Shown here piece after piece: positions 21,519-32,538 of a stretch of 64,000 bases of DNA (positions within the stretch are counted from its first letter, which is position 1; each line of letters opens with the position of its first letter). The stretch lies in contig NW_014577282.1 of NCBI RefSeq assembly GCF_000485595.1, forward strand, positions 653,865-717,864, in the 5' to 3' direction. Source of the stretch: Priapulus caudatus. Its lineage: Eukaryota > Priapulida > Priapulimorpha > Priapulimorphida > Priapulidae. The notes below the pieces were generated by a model. The model saw nothing but the letters and a program-made list of their open reading frames with translations, did not search any database and was not told the origin of the DNA. The position numbers and the translations under genes were made by a program.

Positions 21519-21874
21519 GATCTATCCAGAAGGAAAGCGGGAGATGGCCATGAGGGCATACGTTATCATTGATGATCAAAGCAATAGATCGTTGGCTCGT
21601 AATTCATTCGTCGATCACTTTGCCAAGCAGTCAGAGGAAGTAGAATACATTCTATCTTCATGTGCAGGCAATGTAACTACATGAGGCAGACGAGCTCGCG
21701 GGTTTGTCGTGGAATCCCTAGACGGTCAATCCAGATTGCCGCTACCGACACTCATCGAGTGCAATGATATACCCCATGTGAGACAAGAAATTCCCACTAC
21801 CGAAGTGGCGAGGCACTTTAGACATCTACAGGACAGAGAACAGTTCATACCTGACTATGAAACAGAAACAGAGA
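21519..21874 (+). pseudogene. BEL1 protease, interrupted by the gypsy element
   Basis: Reads KIYPEGKREMAMRAYVIIDD then QSNRSLARNSFVDHFAKQ, EYILSSCAGN and VVESLDGQ, LPTLIECNDIP. This is the Pao-type aspartic protease, in which the active site reads IDDQSN rather than DTG. One stop (after NVTT, 21682-21684) is present. At 21874 the reading is cut by the gypsy LTR and continues in frame from 31310 once the 4-bp target duplication (GAGA) is discounted. Confidence 0.75.
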
Positions 21875-22765
21875 TGTAACGCTGCTCGTTACAAGGGCGT
21901 TACAAGGGTGAGAGTTACTCTCCCCTCCCTCCGCGACGCGAGGCAAACGCCCCGTGTCACTGACATATCACCAGGTGACGGCCGAGGTATTGCCATCAAG
22001 CGACGATAGATGCCGAGGTATTGATTGAACAGAGTTGCCCCTGGCAACCAGAGGCAAACAATAGCCGCGTGCAAGCAGGCTGCGCGGCCCGCGCCGGCCG
22101 GTTGGAGGATTAACTGCCGGGAGAACCAATCAGTTGCTGCGTGCGTGCTTGGACTGCGGAGTGCCGATAGTCGGGGGCACACGCCGACTGATCAAAGGGG
22201 TTCCCCCGGCGGAAGACCCTAATTAGCCGGTGCGGACGTGCGGTGACTGCGAAATAGTATTGACATAGTGTATTAGCACTGACTAAGGCGCGACGGTTGA
22301 TGCGAAGTGACGTTCTGGGAGCGGCCAACCGTGTAATTTAAACTAATTTAGTCCAAGAGGGTCAGATGCAGCAAATGAGGCGTGAAAAGCAATCATCGCA
22401 AACGTCGAGGAACCACATTGAGTGTCGCAGCGCATCCGCGCCGTTAGGGGTCGCCACCTCCTGGAGGGTGGTGGTACAGAATAGCGAGTCTTCGCCGTTA
22501 GGTACGCGCTGCGGCTGTGAGACGCCCTGATTGGCGCGTGGCGTGCGTGAGCATGCGCCACGGACGCGCCTTCGGCTATAAAGGCCGGGACCCGAGCAGA
22601 ATCTGGGATTCTCTCTCGGCAACCAGAGGCAAACGCGACCACAGTCAGTAACATTGTAATAGTTCAAATCTACATTAAACAACGAGTCATGGTAACTAAA
22701 TGGCTTCTCTTATCTATGGTTTTTGGCTAACAATAGTACCATTATAATCTACAACTTTTAAGCAC
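21875..22765 (+). repeat. 5' LTR of the env-bearing gypsy element (G2), truncated at its 3' end
   Basis: Begins TGTAACG after the target GAGA (21871-21874) and matches the 3' LTR at 30358-31309. A TATA box (GGCTATAAAGGCC, about 22573) sits in a GC-rich promoter-like stretch. The match is lost near 22762, about 45 bp before the LTR should end, and protease coding sequence begins within 60 bp. The LTR tail, primer-binding site and gag are therefore deleted. Confidence 0.85.
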
Positions 22766-22817
22766 GCATGAATCTGCTGCGTGCAGATCACCGACTACCG
22801 CTACATCTTCAGCGCCA

Positions 22818-23345
22818 ATGTGTGGTGTTAAAGTCGGCTCACTCTCACTCACGGCCCTCATTGATACTGGTAGCGATTGTACGCTTATCGATTTTGCTGC
22901 ATGGCTCCACTTTCCCCCGCACATACGGACAGCTGCTAGTTTCAACGCTGTCTGCGCATCAGACGCCATGCTTCTTTCTGTCACAGGCGATAAGCTACAC
23001 CTTGTAGGCACCGCCACCTTGCGCATTTTACTGGGACGAGTAACCACCCTCCATACGTGCTACGTAGTACAGGATTTAAGACAACAGTTCATAATAGGAG
23101 CTGACTTTCTATCGGCTAACCGAGTAAATATCGATTTCGACAGAGGAGTGCTCGCACTAGGTAATAGTGTCGTCACCTTAAAGCTTCGTCAAGGTAGACG
23201 ACTTCTCCCCACCGCTCAACTCGCTTTCATTCACTGTCCGACCGTGTTGCCCCCTCATTCGGGCCAACAGTGTTTCTGTCGCGTCCCCCGCCATTTCTGC
23301 CCGGGTACGCTACTCTTCGTTCAAGGATCTCCAGCCTTTAAATAG
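22818..23345 (+). pseudogene. G2 retroviral-type aspartic protease
   Basis: The open frame of 175 codons has the active-site motif ALIDTGSDCTLIDFAAWLHF at residues 12-31 and the later hydrophobic strand QQFIIGADFLSANRVNIDFD that closes the catalytic fold (the I-I/L-G-x-D/N of gypsy proteases). A tail with LPPHSGQQCFCRVPR follows, typical of the linker to RT. The frame closes at 23343-23345. No gag precedes it. The ATG chosen is simply the first in the open frame, as the natural product would come from a Gag-Pol polyprotein. Confidence 0.75.
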
Positions 23346-24050
23346 TTTCGTGGTAATCCCCACCTAATCTTATTGCCGTCTCTAGTCGAAATCACAGCGC
23401 AGCACACAATTCTTTGCCGGCTAGAAAATCGCTCCGATCGCGATCTCGTTACCTCGTAATGCCGTTGTGGCAATAGTTGAAGCCACCACCCCTCCCTACA
23501 TACAGGTTATTACGTCCACGCCTAACGAGGTCAGTGTATTAGCACACGATGGTGCAACCCCGCCCTTTGATTATAATTCACTCGTGGACCACGTTCAGGA
23601 TTCTCGCCATCGCTTCTAAAATGTTTACGCCAGCATGAAAGCTCATTTGCGCATACAGATGCTCAACTAGGGTGTAGGCACCTCTGCGAATTCCAGATTC
23701 ATACCAGAGATGCACGACCGTTTAAAAAAAGGCCCTACCATATGGCTTCAGAGCAACAAGTCATTATTCAACAACAGGTTGACAAACTGATGGAGAATGG
23801 GATAATTTGCCCATCCATGTCACCTTGGTCATCCGACGTACTTTTGGTTAATAAAAAAACTGGCGAGTATCGAATGTGTGTCGACTATCGACGATTAAAC
23901 TCAGTTACTGTAGGGGACACTTACCCTCTGACCCTCATTGAAGGTGTGCTACAAACAATAGGAAAAGCTACAATATTTACTACCCTCAACCTCAAGAGTG
24001 GTTACCATCAAATCATTTTAGCGGAGAACGATGTTCCAAAGACTTGTTAA
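23346..24050 (+). pseudogene. G2 reverse transcriptase, N-terminal half
   Basis: 23346-23741 is the linker, with stops in all frames. From 23742 the frame reads VDKLMENGIICPSMSPWSSD, LLVNKKTGEYRMCVDYRRLN and TIFTTLNLKSGYHQI, which are RT motifs 1 to 3. The first catalytic Asp position of motif A (normally TxLDLxSGY) is Asn here (TTLNLKSGY). A frameshift at about 24050 leads into the next frame. The element is on the plus strand inside BEL1. Confidence 0.75.
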
Positions 24051-24410
24051 CGCCCTCAGGAAGCTACGACAATTTAAGAACCCCATATGGCCCCAAGAAC
24101 GCACCCGCCCACTTTCAGCGTATCCTCTATTACGTCCTGCAAGGACTCCGTCGCAAATGTGCGCTCGCCTACATTGACGATGTCTGTATTTATTCACCGG
24201 ACTTTGAAACCCACATGTCCGACTTGGCGGAGGTTTTTGCGAGATTCGACGCGGCTAACTTCAAGATGCGCCCCAGTAAATGTGCGTTTCTTCGCGGTGC
24301 AAAATTGGGATGTGGTGGGCAAGCGGTGCAATACACGTCGGGTATGTCGAACGTCCAAGCAGACGCGCTTTCTCGTTTGCTTCCCGAGTCGTCTATGCCC
24401 ATGACACCCC
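24044..24410 (+). pseudogene. G2 reverse transcriptase, C-terminal half fused to the RNase H tail by deletion
   Basis: Continues RT with RTPYGPKNAPAHFQRILYYV and the catalytic ALAYIDDVCIYS (24165-24200), then NFKMRPSKCAFLRGAKL. It jumps directly to QYTSGMSNVQADALSRLLP, the end of RNase H. The RT connection and the RNase H core (roughly 150-200 residues) are missing, with the frame kept. The open frame runs on to 24739 through a Pro/Thr-rich linker before the integrase. Confidence 0.75.
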
Positions 24411-24719
24411 ATGACTCATTAATCATGCCCACCACCTCATCGTCGCTCAGCGGTATGGCCTCACAACCCATTTACCAAGTGGTACCGCCTTCGCCTACCG
24501 GTGAGGCCTCACAACCCTCGCGAGGGGTAGGCTTCATTATGCTCCATCACAACCCTCCTCACCCTGACTCGCTACCAGACCCTAACCTGACACTCCCTCC
24601 CACCATCCCCGCCACTGACACTGAGCTCGCTGCCTTGCAGCAGGCCAATCTGCTTCTTGCCAACATCATACACACACTCATACACAACCCTGACGAAACT
24701 TCCATATGCGAGGCTAAGC

Positions 24720-25897
24720 TCGTTGAATCTCTTGGTTAACAACTTGCTTTTTCATGTGCCGACTCGCGCGCAGGATGTTCACACTGCGCCCCAATTGGTA
24801 ATCCCCCATATTCTCGTACCTGCTGTGCTCCCTTTGTTCCACGATCATGCATATGGTGGACACCTGGGTTTGAACAAAATTTATAGTAAACTCTCCCAGC
24901 GATATTTCTGGCCCCACATGTTCACCGACGCTTACCACTACTTCAAATCATGCGTCGTGTGTAATTGTCGAAAACTACAACGAGTTCGTGCCCCCCTACA
25001 CCATGCTCCGACACCCAGACACTCAGGAGATGTGGTCGCCATCGATGTTATGGGTCCACACCCCTGCACAAACTCAGGCAATCGTTACATGCTCACATTT
25101 TTGGTCCTTTACACTTCATGGCCTGAAGCATATCCAATGCCCGATAAAAGCGCTGCTACGGTAGCACGCATTATCGTCGACGAATTCATTCCTCGTCACT
25201 CATGCCCTTGATCCATCTTAACCGATAATGGAGTCAAATTTATTAACGAGCTCCTGACACGACTCACCACATCGCTTGGGATCACTCACATTAAAGTTTC
25301 CCCTTATCACCCTGAGTCCAACGGACAATGCAAACGCTTTCATCGCACGCTTGCCAATATGCTCGTGTGCTACATTAATCGGGATCATACAGATTGGGAT
25401 ACAAAGATCAACTCGGTCTTATTCGCATATCGTACAGCCGTCAATGAATCATCACAATTCACCCCTTCTTCCTGGCGTACGGTAGAGACGCAGTGCTACC
25501 ACTTGACACGCTACTGTGGCCCCGACGATTGTCATACGCTGACGATCCAGTAACTCACTCTACTAAACGCTTGCACCGAGCATTTGTTGCGATACAGCGT
25601 AACACTAAAGTGGCACGAGCGCGTAATAAACGTCTTTATGACAGGCGTGCAAAGGTCCAATCTTTTGACATTGGGGACCCAGTCTATTTTTTTAATCCCA
25701 CGTTGTCGGCTAATCAGACGCCGAAATTCGCGTCACAATTGCAGCCTTACTATACCGTGGTCGAGAAAATCTCTCCACTGCGACTTCGCATTAAGGCACA
25801 AGGCCAGACACGTACTCGCGATGTATACGTGAGTAACCTTCGACCCGCATACCCATTCTTGGCATGGGACGAGCCTAGAACCGTGCTTACGGGTTGA
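24720..25897 (+). pseudogene. G2 integrase, with the third catalytic residue replaced
   Basis: The zinc-binding N-terminus reads HAYGGHLGLNKIYSKLSQRY then CVVCNC; the core has VVAIDVMGPH (first Asp), LTDNGVKF (second Asp), and ESNGQCKRFHRTL. The position normally held by the catalytic Glu (NGQVERF) is Lys, codon AAA at 25332-25334. A TGA at 25209-25211 splits the core, and a frame change lies near 25490. 25493-25897 holds the C-terminal GPY/F-like part: YDRRAKVQSFDIGDPVYFFN, PYYTVVEKISPLRLRI and VSNLRPAYPF. Confidence 0.8.
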
Positions 25898-26083
25898 GAC
25901 GGCCCACCCCGACGACCAATGTGTCACGCGACGCTGGTTGACACAGGGCCCCTTTCGTCGCCCCCCACGATGACACGCATGCACCCAGTGTGGCTAGCAC
26001 GCCAAGCACTGATAGCTGGGATTATGTTAGCTGATATGCAGAAGATTTGTTACCACTCGCACAAATTAGCCGATTGAGCTAAG

Positions 26084-26515
26084 GTGCGAAATACACAACC
26101 TTTATTTTATGGGCCACTCCTCTGTTTCAGGACGATGTTCCCCGCCCTGCTCGTATTTGCCTCGGCGATCCTACCCGTCTCGCAAGCTACTGATGTCCGA
26201 AGACCCACGATGGGAATATTTTTTAACCCGAGAGGTCACATCTCGGTCACACAGAGTACCTGGGGCATAGGCTTTACCCTCAACTTCACTTCGATCCTGA
26301 CTTATCTGCACTCGTTGCACAAGGATGTGCGCAAGATGTATAGACAACAGCCAGCAGCAGCACCGCGCTCCCCTTCCCCCTCCCCCGACGATTAATACTT
26401 CACAATCATATCCGTTGTGCAAGCCCACATGGCGTGGTTCCGCCAACGTTTACAGTCACTTAACCTCCGATTAACAGACTTGCACTCGTTGCACTTGTTG
26501 CGAGAAACGCGCTAT
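26084..26515 (+). pseudogene. env: G2 env-like gene, N-terminal part
   Basis: Lies right after the integrase on the same strand, where env sits in gypsy-type endogenous retroviruses. The open frame (to 26395) has a hydrophobic signal-like stretch, FPALLVFASAILPVSQA, then GIFFNPRGHISVTQSTWGIG and a predicted amphipathic stretch ending in a Ser/Pro tail. This resembles the N-terminal part of errantivirus Env / baculovirus F-like glycoproteins by position and pattern only. A stop closes it at 26395, and a further frame to about 26520 repeats the LHSLH motif. Broken copy. Confidence 0.5.
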
Positions 26516-26536
26516 AGCTAGTGGTCTTGGTAAAAT

Positions 26537-26943
26537 TGTAACGTGTGTTTTACACATGTTCATTGGATTAGTTGAGTGGAGATAGACTGGTAGTTGTTTT
26601 AGCCATATAGTCCAGCTAGACAGCGTCGCTCAACCAGATGGGCGGCATTGATGTTACAGGCAGTTGGGTAAGCGGGTTCTAGGTTAGGCAGTTTCTAGGG
26701 TGATTGTGAAATGAGGGGAACGGTTGGAGCTGGAGAGAACGGGGTGACATGTGCGCTCAATATGTATGTTTTGGGCGAATATATAGGGGGAGAATGAATA
26801 GGAAAGGATGGGAGATTCTGGGGCTGGTCGCGAGAGTACGCGCACGTGCGTCCGCGCGTGTGTGCGGGTCTTTGTCTGTTTGTGCGATTGTCCGATGAGA
26901 TGGCTACACAGTGTACGATATTAAAAGTTATACAGTTTACCAC
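26537..26943. repeat. Solo-LTR-like insert inside G2 env
   Basis: A segment without env similarity separates the two env pieces. It begins TGTAACGTGTG and ends near TTTACCACA. It has a TATA-like GCGAATATATAGGGG (about 26776) and a polyadenylation-like ATTAAA (about 26930) in LTR order. No target duplication is clear. It may be a solo LTR of a related element or original env linker. Confidence 0.35.
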
Positions 26944-28902
26944 ACAAGTTCTGGATTTGGATCTTCTTCATCATTTCGACATCAACGCGCATTCCAACGT
27001 TACAAAATCACTAAATTTTTATTCGGTACAGCTACTGACGACGACATTGAGCAACTGCAACGCCAGTTGTCCGCATTGGGTACGACACAAGAACGAATTT
27101 TGACAGTAATCAACGAATCCCTAACCATCATAAAATATACTCGCATTCAAACAGAGATGAATACGGAGGTGCTGCCGCATGTGATTTCCCATGCCCGTGA
27201 CTTGACCTCAAGTGTGCGCACACTAATGTTTAAAGTAACGGCCTTCCAGGCATCCGTTGCACGGGAATTCATTGCAATTACACACCTCCAGTTATCCCTT
27301 TCTAGTTTGACTGTAGCATTCGATAATGTTCAAACCATACTTGACACTACGATACACGCCTCCTCCGTTTTGTTAACGGGTCGTTTGCCCTCTACACTCT
27401 TACCCCTCCATTAGTGGCGTGAAGTGTTACTTACTATTAAAAGCTTGCTGCCCCCTACATTAGCTATGCCACATAGCCCCCATGCTGACTTGTTTTATTA
27501 CTATAACCTTATAGAGGCTATAGTAGTCCCTGTGGACATGGGACTCCACGTAATCGCGTTCTTACCTTTAACATACAATGAGATGACGTTCCAGATGTAT
27601 CAAATTTTGACACCGCCAGTATTTCTCGGTATCTCCACTGCAGCCGCATACTTTCAAATTTCTCAAAATTTCATTAGTGTCTCACTCGACCATACTAATT
27701 ACGTGACTAATTACGAGTTTGCCGTACGTTCATGTTTACGCAAGCATCAACAAGTCTGCGATGTTAGATCTCCCATTTACCCAATGTCCACAGCAACCAC
27801 GTGCCCTGTCGCGCTATTTCTAAATGATACTGCTCTTATTTCAACATTATGTACAATGCGTGTCACGTTTTACGCACGTCCAACGCCGCGCGCCACCTAC
27901 CTCGTTGACGGTAGCTGGCTAATCTCTACACCTCATCCATTACGTTTGGCCATCTCGTGCCAGTCACACCCTACAGCCCAAGTAACGACTAAAGAGTTTC
28001 TCGTACAACAACAACAGACAGTTACACTCCATTCTAGATGTAAAGCCGAGTCCAAGCATTTTACCCTGCCATCATACTTCCACCATGAAACTACTGTCGA
28101 TGTGCAGATCGAACTACCCACCCTCGACCGCCTGTTTTACCATACGGTCCCTACGATATGGTCGGACATGTATGATGCCAAACGTCTGTCCACCGCTAAC
28201 TCGGAAGACCTAATCCCACCAGAAGTAGTACCTCCTAGCTCATATGCACATACTGACCTTGATGTCGCATACGCCGATTTAGTTACTGCTGTCAAGCACA
28301 GTAAACGCCTGCCATCAACGGCATATACCGAGGTAGGCAGCTTAGATATTGCGGCTGCCACACATCATTCCGTAATGTATATCGCTCTCACATCCCTGTT
28401 GCTCACCGTTATAGTCATCGCAACATATTACTACTGTTGTCGCTGCCGCCACCCTCACCGCCCTGAGCACCAGCCCCAACCCAGTACAGCCGATCTTTCC
28501 CCACCTCCTCTCCGACGTACACGAATAGAAAGTTACCCACCCACCCCCACTACGACCAGACCTCGTTCGCTATTTTCCGGCATGCCACTAACAATTCTTG
28601 AGCCCCAACTGCGAATGGGTTCCTTCGACCCTATAACACCCACCTTCCAGTCCAACGACCATGGCCTCCCAGGCCCGACCCTTCTTGCCAATACCCCACC
28701 ACCCACCTCTGTAATGGTACGATCCCCTCCTAATGCAAATATCACACAAATACTTTCCGACACGACCCCCAACTCCCCAACCCCTAAGGATTCCATACTC
28801 ACTCCAATACTGCACTGGCATATCTCTCTACGGCCCCGCCCAGCGCGCCGTTCTATGCCCACACCAGCCCCCTGCCGAATCGCACCACCTCGCGTCATCT
28901 AG
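26944..28902 (+). pseudogene. env: G2 env-like gene, fusion-core and transmembrane part
   Basis: 26911-27414 holds KFLFGTATDDDIEQLQRQLS followed by long Leu/Ile heptads. The LFGTxTxxDI motif before a coiled coil is seen in errantivirus Env and baculovirus F proteins. After a stop, 27424-28902 (492 codons) continues with a Cys-containing ectodomain, one transmembrane segment at about residues 317-339 (YIALTSLLLTVIVIATYYY, then a Cys pair) and an approximately 150-residue Pro/Ser/Thr-rich tail. The stop between the two frames at 27412-27414 is the main lesion in this part. The N-terminus is separated by the LTR-like insert. Confidence 0.6.
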
Positions 28903-29304
28903 CTTCCTCTCGGATGTTAAGCTAGAGTCATTCGATTAGCGATATGCATCGCCATTCTATTATACACCCTAGCACTTTATGAGTGGCCCATTATTTAATC
29001 AATACCGGCTTAAGGATAGTTTTACAGCCCCGACGACGTGCAGCGAGTGCACCGCTAGCACTAGTCTTGTTCATTAGTAAAGATAATCGTATTAGCATGT
29101 TCGTAAAGCGCACTATAAGTAACACGCGCTTCATTTAAATGCATATATTTGTCAGACGCCGTTTAAAGCGGCCTATTTGTAACTCCGCTTATTCCGCAGC
29201 TAATATGCGACCGCGTTCTATAATTTGTCCAGCGCCACTATATCACTAACCGGGCAGTCATTTTATATACTGTCCCGGCTATGACACTGTGCCACGTGTT
29301 ATGA
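28903..29304. other. G2 post-env spacer
   Basis: No reading frame of note. The stretch lies between env and a GC-rich 3' open frame in the same element. Confidence 0.5.
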
Positions 29305-29904
29305 TTGCCACTTGAACATTGTCAGGAACCCTCCAACAACAAGCAAGGCGGGCGACAACCCGATGAACGGCAACCACCAGCGCGGTCGTCTCTGTGGATG
29401 CACGCCAGCACCGTCTGTGCCTGCACCCTCTGCGCCGGCGCCGCCTGCACCTGCACTGCCGGCGCTGAGGCCGCCCGCGCCTGCGCCGCCTGCGCTGAGG
29501 CCGCCCGTGCCTACGCCTGCACTGGGGCCGCCTGCACCTGCGCCGCCTGTGCCGTTGGCGCCGTCTATGACAGAGCGGCCTATGCCAGCGCCGTTTGTGC
29601 CTGCGCCGAAAGTGCGCTCACCGCCCCGCCGCACGCCCAGTTCATCGGCACGGCAATGCCGCGCCAGCCGTACGTGGAGCCAGACTCGTTCATCGGCCAT
29701 CGCCATTCCCACAAAGGGAGTACGTCGGCTCCTTTGTCGGTTCGGGCACCAACGCCGACCCAACGATGTACGAATTCCAAGTCGGCGAGGAGGACGACCC
29801 AGCGCACACCACGTAACCCGGAACATATACATCAAATGGCGCAAACGCTGGCCGCAGCGGCCATAATGGCCGCTATGTCGCAGACGCCCCCCCAACAGAC
29901 ATGA
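29305..29904 (+). CDS. Possible 3' accessory ORF of G2, low-complexity
   Basis: Long open frames exist in all three plus-strand frames because the core (29400-29600) is an imperfect GCC/CTG-type tandem repeat (for example CCTGCGCCGCC units). Depending on frame it reads Ala/Cys-rich, Pro/Ala-rich, or, in the third frame at 29595-29816, a non-repetitive end with REYVGSFVGSGTNADPTMYE and VGEEDDPAHTT. A real third ORF after env is possible, but GC-rich repeat alone could give these frames. No family is recognised. Confidence 0.25.
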   Translation: MPLEHCQEPSNNKQGGRQPDERQPPARSSLWMHASTVCACTLCAGAACTCTAGAEAARACAACAEAARAYACTGAACTCAACAVGAVYDRAAYASAVCACAESALTAPPHAQFIGTAMPRQPYVEPDSFIGHRHSHKGSTSAPLSVRAPTPTQRCTNSKSARRTTQRTPRNPEHIHQMAQTLAAAAIMAAMSQTPPQQT

Positions 29905-30343
29905 GGAGGAAGGCGACCGCTGAAGCATCAGCGTCATGAACATTATAAATGTCTATTAATGGCAGTGTTAGCTAGAATTTATTAGATGTCGTCTGATCGC
30001 GTGTAGAGTTTAGTGCCTTATGCCTCTAGAAAATTTATGCCTCCGCGATCGCGTGTAATTTGTAGATATTAGCTGTAGTAGTAAGCCCATTAGGTCCCTT
30101 CAGGACATATTTATAACAAGTAGCTCTGTACGGTGTGGTCGACTACCACACCAGTAGACAGTAATTTATTATTGTATTGGGATTGTATCAAATATCTCGG
30201 ATTGTATAATGTAATTATTGTATTGATGCTAGCTCTGACACTATCGGAAGGAGTATGCAGACAAATTCGGCTATAAAATTACCATGAACGTAAGGCCAGC
30301 CGGGAGGCTGGCATTTCGATGTCCACAGGGTGTACATCGGTTT
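29905..30343. other. G2 3' non-coding region
   Basis: No gene. It leads to the polypurine tract and the 3' LTR. TATAAA occurs at about 30273. Confidence 0.5.
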
Positions 30344-30357
30344 AGTGGGGGGAGAAG
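30344..30357 (+). promoter_or_regulatory. G2 polypurine tract
   Basis: AGTGGGGGGAGAAG immediately precedes the 3' LTR, the expected place for the plus-strand DNA primer of a gypsy element. Confidence 0.7.
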
Positions 30358-31309
30358 TCTAACGATGCTCGCTACAAGGGCGTTACAAGGGCGAGAGTTA
30401 CTCTCCCCCTCCGCGACGCGAGGCAAACGCCCCGCGTCCCTGACATATCACCTGGTGACGGCCGAGGTATTGCCATCAAGCGGCGATAGATGCCGAGGTA
30501 TTGATTGAACAGAGTTGCCCCTAGCAACCAGAGGCAATCAATAGCCGCGTGCAAGCAGGCTGCGCATCCCGCGCCGGCCGGCTGGAGGATTAACTGCCGG
30601 GAGAACCAATCAGTTGCTGCGAGTGTGCTCGGACTGCGGAGTGCCGATAGTCGAACGCGCACGCCGACTGATCAAAGGGGTTCCCCCGGCGGAAGACTCT
30701 AATTAGCCGGTGCGGACGTGCGGTGACTGCGAAATAGTATTGACAGACGTTTTAGAACAGTATTGACAGACTAGTATTAGCGAAGTGACGTTCTGGGAGC
30801 GGCCAACCGTGTAATTTAGGTTAATTTAGTCCAAGAGGGTCAGATGCAGCAAATGAGGCGTGAAAAGCAATCATCGCCAACGTCGAGGAACCACATCGAG
30901 TGTCGCAGCGCTTCCGCGCCGTTAGGGGTTGCCACCTCCTGGAGGGTGGTGGTACAGAATAGCGAGTCTTTGCCGTTAGCTGCCGCCACCATCCAGGGGC
31001 AATAGTGGCGAGGCCCCGCGTACGCAGCTGCGTGAGACGCCCTGATTGGCGGTGCGGCGCGTGCGTGAGCATGCGCCGCGGGCGCGCCTTCGGCTATAAA
31101 AGCCGGGACCCGAGCAGAATCTGGGATTCTCTCTCGGCAACCAGAGGCAAACGCGACCACAGCCTGTAACATTGTAAGTTCAAATCTACATTAAACAACG
31201 AGTCATGGTAACTAAATGGTCTCTCTTTGTCTATGTCTTTTGGCTATGCATACAACATTAGAATCTGCAACTACGCAGTTAACGTGGTAACGTAAATCTC
31301 TACGTTACA
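30358..31309 (+). repeat. 3' LTR of G2
   Basis: The 952-bp copy begins TCTAACG (changed from TGTAACG in the 5' copy) and ends CGTTACA, giving a TGTAACG...CGTTACA inverted terminus. The target GAGA follows at 31310-31313. A TATA box is at about 31093. Compared with the 5' LTR it has a 20-40-bp insertion near 30745-30780 and another near 30985-31010. It keeps the final 45 bp that the 5' copy has lost. Confidence 0.9.
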
Positions 31310-31688
31310 GAGATACTCTTTCTGATAGGCAGAGATTTGATTCAGGCACATCCTGTGCTAGACCAAAGACTAAGATCAGGAACCGAGCCTTATGCGCAGA
31401 AGTTCAAATTAGGCTGGGTCATAGTTGGCAAGGCTTGTCTCAGCGCCGCCCACCAGCCGGAGGTGGTAACAGCGAACAAAACGCACGTTCTCTTCTGAAG
31501 CCATGTACTAATGGTTTCAAGATACAAGACAGATCAGGGGTGGGCATAGATGGCGAGGTTTTTCAGAGAACTAGAGATGATGATATACTCGGGATGTCGC
31601 AAGAGGACAAGGAGTTATTCGGAATGATGGAGGCTGAATTTAGCAAGTCACCAGATGGACACTGGAGTGCTCCACTTCCTATCCTTAA
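31310..31688 (+). pseudogene. BEL1 protease end and start of RT, interrupted by X2
   Basis: Continues the BEL1 reading after the gypsy insertion with LFLIGRDLIQAHPVLDQRLR and KFKLGWVIVGKACL, the conserved end of the Pao protease domain. It then changes frame to the linker, MSQEDKELFGMMEAEFSKSP and GHWSAPLP, the start of BEL/Pao RT. The X2 element enters at the TTAA at 31685-31688, and the reading continues in frame after it. Confidence 0.75.
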
Positions 31689-32538
31689 ACTGGCTACGTC
31701 ACGAATTTCGAGCACCAGCAAGTAGTATATTTGTGTGTTATTTGTACAAAATAAAATGTATGACAATACAATTAGCGTTTCTGTTTACTTTTCATGCTTA
31801 TATACCTTCTTTATACTCCCTAATTTGCCGGTGCATTCCATGTAACCAAACGTTCAACACAACAACAACCGCCATTAATTCAAAACTCTTGCGTGGCGCC
31901 CAGACGCAGCTAGCTGATATAGCGAACATCTGCGGTAAACGAGGCATTGGCAAAATTATTGTGGCAGCCATGGAAATTTCTTGTTAACTTAAGCAGGAGT
32001 TTCTCATATAATCGTCTTTCTACTTTTTTCTCCTTCGTTTTCTTTCCGATGCACTGCTCTGCCCACCATAGTTTATCGTTTAGTTGATCCAGCCTCTGAG
32101 CTATCGTGAAGGGGATGTCACAAACATTTTTGTTGGCAGAAATTTAAAAAAACACAAATAACATTTCGCAGTTTTAATAATAATTTTTCAAACATAATAC
32201 ACATGAGCATATATTATTTATTTTTCCTATATTGTATATTCTATATAGCTAACACAAATCAAAACAGAAACTGTTTGGACACCACTTTGTGCACCATACA
32301 CAAATCACGATGACATCGACCACAGCAACCAGTACAGCAACAGAGAGACGCCAGTACTATGTAAATAGTGTTAGACAACACTAATTCAAATCGTCAAGGT
32401 TTTTGCAACGTAAAAACATTTTTATCAGGTGAGAGTTTGAGGATATATTTAGTAACGTTAGTACTAACTTTTGATGTAAAAAAATTACAAATATAAGGTT
32501 TCAACTATAAATTTCAGGAGATTCGTGACGTAGACACT
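31689..32538. mobile_element. TTAA element X, copy 2 (X2), complete, 850 bp
   Basis: Bounded by TTAA at 31685-31688 and 32539-32542. The ends are ACTGGCTACGTCACGAATTT on the left and, read inward from the right, AGTGTCTACGTCACGAATCT. It matches X1 (18056-18772 plus 43563-43696) and is uninterrupted where X1 received BEL1. The TTAA target, the 20-bp TIRs and the lack of any transposase indicate a piggyBac- or Kolobok-type non-autonomous element. The BEL1 frame is intact across the site when one TTAA is removed. Confidence 0.9.

Noticed and set aside
29299-29943. 214-codon minus-strand Gly/Ala-rich open frame
   Set aside because: It arises from the GC-rich repeat opposite the gypsy 3' region; no recognisable start, domain or conserved end.
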